Shown: piece by piece, positions 38,101 to 48,079 of the stretch
Layout of the letters: the number at the start of each line of letters is the position of its first letter
Numbering within the stretch: the stretch's first letter is position 1
Source of the DNA: Typha latifolia
Taxonomy: Eukaryota > Streptophyta > Magnoliopsida > Poales > Typhaceae
Direction of reading: 5' to 3'
Length of the DNA: 64,000 nt
Assembly: GCA_019914945.1 (NCBI GenBank)
Contig: CM034106.1
Coordinates: 9,238,001-9,302,000 of the forward strand
Notes under the pieces: generated by a model
What the model was told of the DNA's origin: nothing
The model's database searches: none
What the model saw: only the letters and a program-made list of their open reading frames with translations
Translations under genes and position numbers: made by a program

Positions 38101-39351
38101 TTGTGCTAACCAAGAATTTCATTTTGCAGAAATATGCAGCACAAGGCGGCAGTGAATTTTTTTTCATTGTAAACATGCAGGTTATTTTACAACTATTCAT
38201 CTTCCTTTCTGCTACAAGGAAACAATTGTCTTGCAAAAGAAAGTTCTCTTTGACTTTCAATATCTTACCATAATTCCATTGTACAGGTTCCTGGTTCAAC
38301 CACTCACAATCTTGCTTTGTACTACATGATGGATAGCCCATTGGAAAAGGTTCCCCTCCTAGAAAGATTTGTCAAAGGAGATGATGCATTTAGAAATTCA
38401 AGGTTCAAGCTCATCCCATACATATCCAAGGTACTCAAGCATGTGTAACATTGTCTTGAATCATTTGATCGATCTTGGCGTTAAGTCACCAGTCGCAATT
38501 TGTGATTTTGTGGTTTTAATCTGGTCTATTCAGGGATCTTGGATAGTGAAGCAAAGTGTGGGCAAGAAAGCAGGTCTGGTTGGTCTAGCACTTGAAATCC
38601 ATTATTTTCGTGGAAGCAACTACCTGGAGGTAAGCAAGCTTTCATTAAAACTAAGCTGGTTAAGATGCTCTGTTTTTCCATTTGGTGTGAAGAAGATATA
38701 ATCTTTCCTGAATGAAGCCTTCAATGATAGATTGACTCTTTTTCTCGAAAAGATTCAAGAAAAGCTCAATTGGCCTTGTTGCAATTGTTATTGCTTTTAT
38801 GATTCATTGCTTGGCACAACTAATGTTACTGCAGTATTTTGCTGCATGCAGAGTGATCTCATGTGTTATGATAAACAATAATTGATACTCTGATTTTGAT
38901 TTCTGACCACATGGCAATGTGCGTTTCAGCTTGCAATTGATGTTGGCTCGTCTACAGTTGCCAGGGGCATTATGAGCCTTGTACTCGGGTATTTGAATAA
39001 TCTGGTGATAGAAATGGCATTCTTGATACAGGTAATAATGAGGGTACTTCTCTTGCTTTCTCATGTGCATTGATGTATTCTTTCTAAAAAAATCAGGTCA
39101 TTGATCAGTGCTGAGTTGAAGCATAGAAATGAAATAAATTCACTCTTGACCTATAAATTGAACTGAACCATTTTGACCTGACAGGGCACCATAGAATCAT
39201 AAGTATCTCTACTATATTAATCATGACAAACCAATCTAAGTTGAATATAATACAGGGAAATACAGAAGAAGAGCTTCCAGAATTTCTCCTAGGTACTTGC
39301 CGATTAAATCATCTTGATGCGTCAAAATCGGTTCCAGTTAACTCTTGGTAA
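23137..39351 (+). CDS. EDR2L: ENHANCED DISEASE RESISTANCE 2-like protein (PH-START-EDR2_C), 23 coding exons, 751 aa
   Basis: Exons: 23137-23286, 24640-24714, 24833-24886, 24989-25054, 25141-25202, 26155-26192, 26407-26496, 26571-26617, 26699-26799, 26964-27059, 27151-27215, 27303-27374, 27486-27632, 27767-28098, 28285-28314, 28701-28764, 28868-29043, 37926-38027, 38130-38180, 38287-38430, 38534-38629, 38930-39031, 39256-39351. They sum to 2256 nt with every junction in phase. The PH domain is at about residues 8-118 (EGWLYLIGSNRLGLR, KRYFVLED). The START lipid-binding domain is at about 148-360 (WTVLSSMHADP, RRRDLLLRRYWRREDDGTY). An acidic/serine-rich linker precedes EDR2_C (DUF1336) at about 497-745 (DWLKSDKREDDLG, GGIVQKYAAQGG, GSSTVARGIMSLVLGYLNN). 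EDR2 in Arabidopsis is a membrane-associated negative regulator of defence and cell death that binds phosphoinositide. Intron 17 is 8.9 kb because of retrotransposons, but its splice sites look intact. Least certain are small exons 6 and 15. Confidence 0.92.
25643..25758. repeat. Near-perfect hairpin in EDR2-like intron 5
   Basis: An arm of about 31 nt at 25643-25673 (GGAAGAAGACGGATGGAGAT onward) pairs with 25728-25758 around a 54-nt loop; I count one mismatch in the central 25 bp. It lies in a non-coding, GA-rich insertion-like block (about 25540-25960) whose base composition differs from the surrounding intron. It could be the ends of a small MITE. Confidence 0.65.
29365..33654 (+). mobile_element. 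Decayed Ty1/copia retrotransposon copy, forward orientation, in EDR2-like intron 17
   Basis: The 5' LTR probably spans about 29370-30181. It is followed by a degenerate initiator-methionine-type primer site (TTAGTACCAGAGC, from about 30184). Gag-like sequence with broken frames follows (30220-31400), including a zinc-knuckle remnant near 31190, then a GAG-pre-integrase remnant (32770-33190) and an integrase-core remnant (33200-33640). Many stops and shifts are present and no frame is intact. Reverse transcriptase and 3' LTR are missing. A solo LTR is inserted at 32117-32763. Boundaries are approximate. Confidence 0.75.
32117..32763. mobile_element. Solo LTR (647 bp) with 5-bp target duplication, nested in the copia copy
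   Basis: The segment begins TGTTACGA and ends TCGTAACA, the classic TG...CA inverted ends of an LTR. It is flanked on both sides by TATGT (32112-32116 and 32764-32768), a perfect 5-bp target duplication. Removing it rejoins the interrupted copia Gag/pre-integrase coding remnant. No internal domain remains, so it is a solo LTR or a very small LTR-derived element. The parent family is unknown. Confidence 0.85.
33655..37520 (-). mobile_element. Decayed Ty1/copia copy, reverse orientation, inverted partner of the upstream copy
   Basis: On the minus strand this region repeats the upstream copy from LTR (about 37520 to 36450) through a degenerate primer site, gag and GAG-pre-integrase. A zinc knuckle is visible in the frame 35695-35303 (CYKCQGFDHIANKC, CX2CX4HX4C), and a pre-integrase piece in 34602-34316 (KLDNVLYVVGLKVNLLSIKQ). 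It ends near 33655, at the point homologous to about 33165 of the forward copy. It is interrupted by stops and by a MITE at 33799-34310. No reverse transcriptase or second LTR is seen. Confidence 0.75.
33799..34310. mobile_element. hAT-like MITE (~512 bp) with 8-bp target duplication, nested in the reverse copia copy
   Basis: GTACCAAT occurs on both sides (33791-33798 and 34311-34318), an 8-bp duplication as in hAT elements. The ends are imperfect inverted repeats: CATAGTTTCCAGTTTCGG on the left, and CAAGGTTCCAAAAATCGG when the right end is reversed. The interior is GA-rich simple sequence with no transposase. The copia pre-integrase remnant is continuous once the element is removed. Confidence 0.8.
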
Positions 39352-42300
39352 ATTCAAAAGGTAAATCTCTTAGTCTGATTTCTAAGTGTAGTGGCATAAA
39401 AAGCTCAAATGAATATTCACTTTCTTCTTTTTCCTTTTTGCGGATTTGCGCAGGTAAATTATGATTGGACCAACAGAGGAAGTATAAGTTTGAAATCTTT
39501 TGCTTGTGAGGTACATAAAGATTTGTCAAGTTATCAAATCATATAACGAAATCCTTTCACTCTCTCACAAGTCTCAATTGTTTTGCTTTTTTGCATTGGT
39601 ATTCCTTATCCATTCAACTGTCATTATCCGAGAAAAGGGAAACTGCGAAACATGGGCTGGTTATTTGTTAAACCCCTCATAAATCACGAGTGGAGGAAGC
39701 TCAAAACTCAGAGGGCAGCTCCAATATTACCATTTCAAAACTTGAATTGTTGAGAAAAAGCTTAGTAATCTACTCGGTGACTAAGTAAAATTGTAATAGT
39801 TTACTTGAAACAGGCGCTTGACTTGGCCCCTAAGCCAAGGTTCTTTAGCTGGATAAATGTCTCAGAAGTATTAAATCCATGTAGCAAATTTGAGTTCTGT
39901 ATCTTGAGTCAACGTGGTGTTTAACGTCGAGTTAAAACATTGTTTTATATCTAGTCAGATTGTTTTTAGCACATAATTGCAACTAAAAACTTATTATATG
40001 TGATGAGCCTTTTTTAAAAAAAAATTTCGTTTTTACTTGGAGATGATGGTCAAGCAGCTAATTATGATATAGGATAGGTCAACAACAAAAGAATGCCCAG
40101 AGACCTTAATCTAGTTAATCTACAACTCTACATGTAATACCCAATTGTATTTTCCAAAGTGATGTTCCCTAAGCTTCTAAGAACCAAGTCTTATGTGATT
40201 ATTTAACTAAAACCAATGCTTATATCATATTATTTATCAGTTTCAATACATCGAAGCCACACTAACATTGCTTTAATTCAGCCATAACAAACAAAAAAAT
40301 GTTGGGCTCGGTCCATTCAATTTGCCTTTTAGAGTAGTCAAACTTAGAATATCTAAGACAAATTTCTTGAGGCCCACTTAAAGCTTTGGAATAATGTCTT
40401 CTCTAATTGTTTTACAAATCTTCACCACCACCACCCCCCCTTTGGCGGTCATCTTGGATGACCAAAAAAAATATTTTTTAATTGGATCTTAATAACATCA
40501 TTAAGTAGGCTAGTTTGGCGCCACAAATGTAGGCCATGGTGCTCCACAAGTATGGAAAAAAAAACCCTTAATATGAGAGATGGTCTTTGAAATTTTCTAG
40601 AATTAAACAAAGATTTATATCAGTTAATATTGAGTCTCAAGCATATGTGTTGCTATCATTGCCTTAGGTCAAACATTTTAAATCCTTAAGCCTCCGTTAA
40701 CTTGTAGAATAAAAATTAGTATTTTCTCTTCATACTAATATAATAACTAAACAATCAATAATTCCATTCATACAACTTTTTGCATCTAAATCATTTTCAG
40801 TGCCAAAACACCTAAGTAGTATGAGATGGATAATAGTTAAAAAAAAAGTGCATGCCTCCTTTAACTCTCACTTCTATCACAAGATATTGTCATTGGTGAG
40901 CAATCTCACATGCACCTTTCTCTTGATGAAGTGTAGAACAATGGCTATGTCTCCTTCAGTCACTTCCTTTGGCATCCATTTGGTCAAAGACAAGCTACCA
41001 AAAGTTTTTCTAATCCCACAGTTGGAAGGAAGAACAGCTTGGCCACTTGATCTAATGAGAACATCACATGCCCAATTGCCTACTTACTAATGCCTTCTTT
41101 GCTGGCCAATGAGTTGTGTGGAAGTTGATGTGTAGATCTATTGATCCTTTATTAATTAACCTAATCATTAATTAGGTCTAATCAAGGCCTCATCTAGTAG
41201 TCTAGGGCATGGCACTAATTATGGGATAATATGCCCATGATTACCGCTGCCCTGAAAATGTTGGATTTGACAAATTAATGTAGTAAGTAGTAGTTATCTC
41301 TAAACCAATGGAAGTAATGGAGAAGTTGTGCTTAAAATTTGTTAGGTTAGTTGTTTGATGGAGAGGGTTACCCCATCCCCATGCATGGTGATGTGAAAGA
41401 TTAATTGTTATAATATTATGTGAAATATATAAATAGCACCTTGATTACATTTTGATCATATTATAAGTGAAACCCTCTTTTTATTATTTATAAATATGGA
41501 TCTCTGTTTGCTAAAGTTAGCTGAATCATATATCAAATTAAGGCTCTAAAATAGTTCAAAAATAAATCAAAACATTGATTGGAATAGAATTAGAGCAATT
41601 ATTAAAATCGTATCTGAACATTAAAATCTACAAATGCTATTGTTTAATCTCAAAAATTATAACTAAAAACAGAGATGAGAGTAAAAAATAGCATTTGAAA
41701 TCGAGTTTGTTAAGTGAAACTTAATTAAGTCTTTGTCAACAAAAAAAAAAAGAAGGTCAATTTACAAAAGAATAAATAAAAAAGGGTTTTATTTGTAATA
41801 TAGTCACAGACTCACAGTGTAGAGTGTTGTTTGTAGTTTTCTATAATTATTATTAGGACTTGACGCAAGGAGTCTAATCATAACTAAATTAAAAGTCGTA
41901 ATCCTAATACAACAAGGATTTGATTTGACACTAAAAATTCTCTTGGATTAAGAAGACGAACAAAATTATCACTTGAAATCCATGCTTTTTTTTTAAATAT
42001 CGACACAAATTTGAGTGATTAACTTGATGTTTTTATTTTAACATAATTAATTAGTCGACAAAGAGCATTATTTTGTCCGAAATTAAAAACTTATTTGAAA
42101 AGCAACCAATTATATTATTTGCACATTGGTTTAAGATCACATCACAGCAAGTGGGGATTACTGTTTGATGTGATGCCCTACCCAATGATTGTGAGAAATT
42201 TTAATAAGAAGAATGCAGATGATAAATGTATTACGTACAGAAAACCTCCTAAATTTTATAACTAGTTACCTATTCTTTTCCTTTTAGTAAATAACCTCCT

Positions 42301-44037
42301 ACCTTTTGATCTCATTGAGGGTAAAGATTAGGTATAGAATCCACTGCTCCATGAATAATGCATTGCATTTGAGAGAGAGTAGATTTTTTTTATTTTTTTT
42401 TAAGATCAACCAACTCTCTTAAAATGATAGGTACGAATAAGAAGATCGTACGATCATCTATTTTGCCTTCAAATAATTATTATGAAACAAATTGTTTAGA
42501 ATTTTGATGGCTTAGCTCTATGATTTTGTTAAACTCGGTTGATAGCTCGACGGTTCGATAGCTTAGAGTAGAAACTCAATGGTGTTTAGTGTCGAGTAAT
42601 AACTCAGCGACGCACACAACTTAAAGTCTAAACTATACGGTTTAAGATATCGACTAAAACTTGATGGAGTTTAACTATTTTTATAACTATGAATGATTAA
42701 CCTTATATTAATAATTTATTCAATTTAGCAAACATTTGTAATTCGATACACCAGATAGATAGAGGGATGAGATAGGACTACGACTCTCGGATAAGTTGCA
42801 CACCTAAGTTAAAACACGTAGTGAACAACAGAGAAGCTTAGTATCAACGTTAGAACTTAAAACACTAGCACTCGAGCAAATAGTTAAACGCCTAAGATCT
42901 ATTCTACGTTAGAGCTAGTTCTTAGCTGTAGTTGAATTATTTTATATTCTAGGGTTAAATACATTTGATCTTATCTCACTATATCTCCTTTCTTTTAATC
43001 AATGAAACTGTTATCACCTTGAACAAAAAATAATTTTATCTTTCTAAAATTTTATTTTGTATTAATTATAAGCTACATGAACTTTCTCTCCCAAAATATT
43101 CATTTTAAAGTTATTTCTCATATCTATTAACTATAATAAGGATGTCTATATTTCCATCTACATCAAAAGTGCTTAGTGGTATAAAATGAAGAACGATTAG
43201 ATAATTCGCATATAAAAAGTACAAGAAAATAAAAATATATTTAAAGCTAGATTATGATATTTGTCAAAACAGTATAAATGGTGGGACATCCATTATTTAT
43301 TATTTTATTTATTTAGTATGGAAGGAAAGGACATGCACTATGGTAGCAATCACTTTGTACTATGAACTTTATTTCGTCTCTTTGCATTTTTTAAATAAGT
43401 TATAATTATTAGATTTTTTTTTTGGGTCCAAAATTAATGATGCCTTTGAATTCTTAATTTAAAAATTATTATCAGCTTGAACAAAAATTATCTTACATTT
43501 CTAACTTTTATTTTATACCAATAAATTATCATGAATTTTCTCATTGAATATATATTTACTTAACATAAGTAGATCTCTATCAATTAAAATAATGACGCCC
43601 ATAAGGATTAAAGATTACTTATGAAAAAATACAAAAGTATAAAATATATTTAACGCTACATTCTAATATTTTCTCAACACAGTATAAATAGTGGGACATG
43701 CATTATTTTATACTTTTTTATTTACTTTTTATGCACCATAGTAGCAATTTATATCATATGCTTCTTTATAAAAGGGCAGGCCATTAGGTGCATTGACTAG
43801 GAAAAACGAATGAAAGAAAGAAAACATTATATAGCTATAATACATAGCCAATGCATGATCTATAATTATCGCCCTTAGTGGTGAAGATATATACGAGTAA
43901 ATGTGAAACATATTCTTCAAACTTACCAGAAGAACAAATAAGTTTAGAGGAATATGATAGCTGGATATTATTGCAATTACCTAACATCACTTCAGAATAA
44001 GTTCAATAAATGGACTTATATTACAAGAAAAAAAGTG

Positions 44038-44039
<2 letters not shown>

Positions 44040-44072
<33 letters not shown>
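44040..44072. repeat. (CT)n microsatellite
   Basis: About 16 CT units in intergenic DNA. Confidence 0.95.
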
Positions 44073-44074
<2 letters not shown>

Positions 44075-45344
44075 GCTTTCTCTATTCTTCCTTTATTTCC
44101 ATTTCACTCATTTTCTTGTATCGTTTTCAGCTTTTTCTCGACTTTGTCTCGTACCCTTCTTGCATGAATTGATAGGCTGATAGCAGACCTGTTAGATTAG
44201 ACCTTACGAGGTCTTCCAGTCTGACTAGTGTTTTTAATCTTCTTGGTAGACTACTACAATATAATTTTGAATACTTGTGTATAAATATAAAGAGTTAATT
44301 TATCAAACAACAATTCCATAATAAGTGCGGGTTACGAATATAATAAAAGATCTTATAAAACACGAGTATAGAGTCTCTCGTACTAATTAGTATATACATA
44401 TATAGATAAATCTTTTAAATAAGAGTTGGTATACTTAAAAATATGTATCAGTGGGGAGAATGCGGTGAATTTGAACAAATAAAAAGCTTTAATAAAAGAA
44501 GATGATGATAATTTGTTGGTAGAATCACATCACGTACTAAGATTTAATTTCTGCGTTAATCCATCTCTGCAAAAAGGTTATCTGACAGAGATAAAATATT
44601 CCCAGTACCTGATCAGAAAAGACATTTGTTCAATTCCAACGCCTTGCAGAATCTAATACTCTTTCTCAAAGAGTAATATAATATAATATAATATAAATAG
44701 ACCAGCTTTCTTTCTGGTCCAGTCTAAAGTCTAAAACCTAGACCACAAAGTATTTCCTTTTTTTTTTCCCATTCTTTTTATTATATTAAGATTAGTATGT
44801 ATAATCTACATATATATAGTGAATTAGTTGAAAAAGATCATAGGTATATATAAGGATTAAGAAAATATTCCACCTACCTATGAAATTGTTTTATTTTAGA
44901 GTGGAGAATATTTACCAACCGCTTTTTATCTTATTTAAAAGAAAATAGTTTTCTTTACATTATGATATTGAATAAAAAGTTTTTAAAATAATTTATATAA
45001 AGGGGAGAAGAAATATTTTGAATATGAATTCAGTTTTAATTATAATTTGTTGTATTTAAATAATAAAAAATATGGCACAATAACTATGGTATTCTGAAAA
45101 ATTTTAGTGCCAATTTAATATAAAAAGATAATTATTTAATTTTCCGGACGACATAGATCCGAAACCGCGACCCCACCGGTCGGACGAGACATATTTGACC
45201 CCACGAGAGCGACCGGAGCTCCACCCGGATCGCTCCACGTGTCTGGTAAAGCTTAATACCCGTCGACGTGCTCCGCTTGGTGCGTGACGTCTTGTCCAGT
45301 AGCTGTCAAGGGACTGGACATGCGGTGGGGTCCATCGGTGAGGT

Positions 45345-45422
45345 GGGGCGGGGAGGGGGAGGGGGCGGTTACGTAATTTTCTAACTCTCCGGCGCACTTT
45401 AGATTCGGGTGGGGGGGGGGGG
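45345..45422 (+). repeat. G-quadruplex-type G-rich tract with flanking short direct repeat
   Basis: Four G-runs of 4-5 bases separated by single bases lie at 45345-45365, and 12 consecutive G follow at 45411-45422. GGCGCACTTTAGA occurs at 45391-45403 and again at 45421-45433, around the poly-G run. The sequence matches the standard four-run G4 pattern. Confidence 0.8.
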
Positions 45423-47061
45423 CGCACTTTAGACCGCGTCGGAGTTCGTGTGTCGCTGCCCGCCCCCGGCGCCTCCGTTACGGGATCGCCACCGCCCGAA
45501 ACCCCGGTTCCCGAGGAACTAATCGGCGAGTTATTGAAGATTTATCGGCACTGATTAAATTTTACGGGGTTTCGCCCCTCCTCCTCGTCCTCGGAGTTGA
45601 TGGCCGATCGTCCAGCTTTTAGGACCCATACAATATTTGTTACGACCTCAAGGACTAAAATGTTAAAAAAAAAGTATTCGAATAGTTTATTCCGAGACCA
45701 AGAAGTAATATTAATAAGTAATCTTGGTTAGCCATTACTTATCTAGTTGATTTCTAACGAAAGCATTTTGATTGAATTGGTGTACCCAGGAAATGGAGAA
45801 AATAAAAATGAAGCGGGAGTCTCACATCACGTTTGCTAGCAGTTAAAAGACTATTCTGTCCTTAGAACAATCTCGATCTACAAGAATAAAAACACGCCCC
45901 CATCAAGTCAACTAAGGACTATTTTGTTAATCTACTACCTCTCCTGCTAAATATTAGTACCCTTCTAATTAAGATTGGTTATGCGATTCTTTGAGCATTC
46001 AATTTAGCATATCAATTGCACACATTCTATGACTCCGACTCACACACAGTTATGTACATATGATCGATATATTGACGTGTATCTTAATACACAAAGTCAA
46101 CCTCATAAAATTTAGTCTCGCGACTCTTCCCATGACCTAGTAGGTGTAAGTCTAATAAAAATATAACGGAGTCTATAGCATCAATCCTGTGTAACCAATC
46201 AAAGTCCCAAGCTTACAAGCTATGTAGGGTGCAAAAGCATACAATAAGGCTGACAGTGAGTGATTTGATTAGATCTAAAACTTTCCGAGAATAAGAATCC
46301 AATTCAACTGGTTGAATTAGTCTCCTTGTATACGTGGGAAAATTGTTTTCTCGAGTTCACGAGATGACTCTGTAGCACGACGTTTAAAGCACTGGTCATG
46401 AACGCGACAGTGGACCAAACCTATTCTTTTGTGCTGATATTATCTATATTTTGTTGGAATTAATGTTTATTTTCTACCGACGTAATCCACATTACTCTGC
46501 TAGTTTATTTGGATAACTTGTCGACTAGTTAGTAATCGGGTTTTATTCGATAGATATATGCGTGTTTGCTTGGATAAATGTTTGGATAACTTTTTTTCTT
46601 CTTTGGATAAGTAAATATTGTTCAGCTCACATACGACACATCTGAGCAGCACAATAATTGCAAGACAATAACAGGTGGAGTGGCAAACACGTAATTAGAC
46701 GGAACTACGAGGTCAATCAGTGGAAGAAAGCGCGGATCTCGTCGGGGCCGAGAGTCCGTCGACTCGGCGAGGAATCGCCGAGTTAGGATACCACGGCGCC
46801 CGACCAAAAGATCGGTCCACGTAAGCTACTCGATACCCTAAGTGACACGTTTCGGGTAGCTGGGCACCCTTAAAGTTGCTCCTGTTATGAACCGAACACG
46901 CGATCCCGAAGTCATGCTTCTACTGGCACTACTGTACTAATGTAATGAGCAAACATCCCATGAATTAATTATATAATTGGATTTTTAAGTTAGTTTCTTT
47001 TTGTAATTTGCGTGATCCCTTTTGGATTCGTCCTCCTCTATTTATCTCCACTGGACGAGAG

Positions 47062-47160
47062 GGCGATATATAGTACATAAAAAAAATATAGAGAGAAATA
47101 AGAGAGAGAGAGAGATCCTATAAAGATTGAATTGGACATAGCAGAGAGGCCTCAGTTTAA

Positions 47161-47191
<31 letters not shown>

Positions 47192-48079
47192 TCTGCTGTT
47201 GGGGGAATCTTAAATCACCTGACGAGAAGGGGGATTCCTTTGAGTCCGTGCTGGAATAATCGGAGGAAGGAGATGGGAAGAGGAAAGATGCCACCTTTGG
47301 AGAGAAATCTCGACTGAATCGGGAGGAGGAGGTCTCTGCTGCTAGTTTTTGGAGGTGGGTTTTTGCCCTTTTGGTCGGGTGGAAAGAAGGAAATGTTGGG
47401 ATTTGCTGATAAAGTTGAGAATTTTTGGGAGTTGGGTCTCTGGCGAATGGTGCTTTAGCGTGTGGGTTTGGTCGTGAAGTGGGTATTCGAGGGTTTGGGT
47501 TCTTAGTGTTGGTATTCTGTAATTGGAGAAGCTCCGAGTTTTAACAGTTTTCCTATTTCTTTTATTTGTTTTAGGGTTGTCCAGATTATATAACTCTTTT
47601 ATGGGCTAGTTGAGATCTGGAGTTTTTATTTGTGGCAATCTGAAGGGAATCCAGAGGAAGATTGTGAACAGGTGGAAATTGTTACATTCGCTGAGCTGAA
47701 TTGGAGCTGTTTGCTTCTTGATCCTACTGCACTGGTTCTTCTCTGCAAAAGGTAAGGGTTTCTTTTTCTTTCTTTCTTTTTTTATCAATTCATTAAGTTG
47801 TGTTATTCTTAGTCCATTCGTTTGGAGGAATTTGCCTTGTTGCAATCTTTAGTTGATAATGTAAAAGCCTGAGTTAAGTCTTCTCAATTTTTCCGGTTGC
47901 TCTCTTCACTTATTTGATGAGAGGAGTAGTCCAGAGGTAATAATTTCCAGTACTTCTTGCTGTCTTTATTGGGACAATGTCTAATGATGTGGGTCTTTCT
48001 TATGGTTATTTTCCTAACCCTTTGAGAATCTCTTTTTTTCTCAGCATTCTCTGGGAAAGAGTGAGAATTTCTCCATATC
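47062..48079 (+). promoter_or_regulatory. ARF promoter and 5' leader (TATA box, GA/CT tracts, leader intron)
   Basis: A TATATA box at 47067-47072 precedes GA repeats (47099-47114) and CT repeats (47161-47191). A leader intron is likely at 47752-48044 (GTAAGG donor, CTCAG acceptor), leaving 35 nt before the ATG at 48080. An upstream frame at 47132-47317 could act as a uORF if transcription starts near 47100. Confidence 0.55.

Larger units (their letters stand above)
39352..47061. other. Intergenic region between EDR2-like and ARF genes
   Basis: Mostly AT-rich with many short unsupported frames. A GC-rich block at about 45130-45600 and another near 46680-46900 stand out. They contain no recognisable protein, and their Pro/Arg-rich frames are products of composition. 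A (CT)n run lies at 44040-44072. No RNA gene was recognised. Confidence 0.5.

Noticed and set aside
40800..41090. 96-aa plus-strand frame and a partial minus-strand frame
   Set aside because: Neither resembles a known family; surrounded by stops and AT-rich spacer.
45104..45427. 107-aa Pro/Arg-rich minus-strand frame
   Set aside because: Explained by the GC-rich, G-run composition; no domain.
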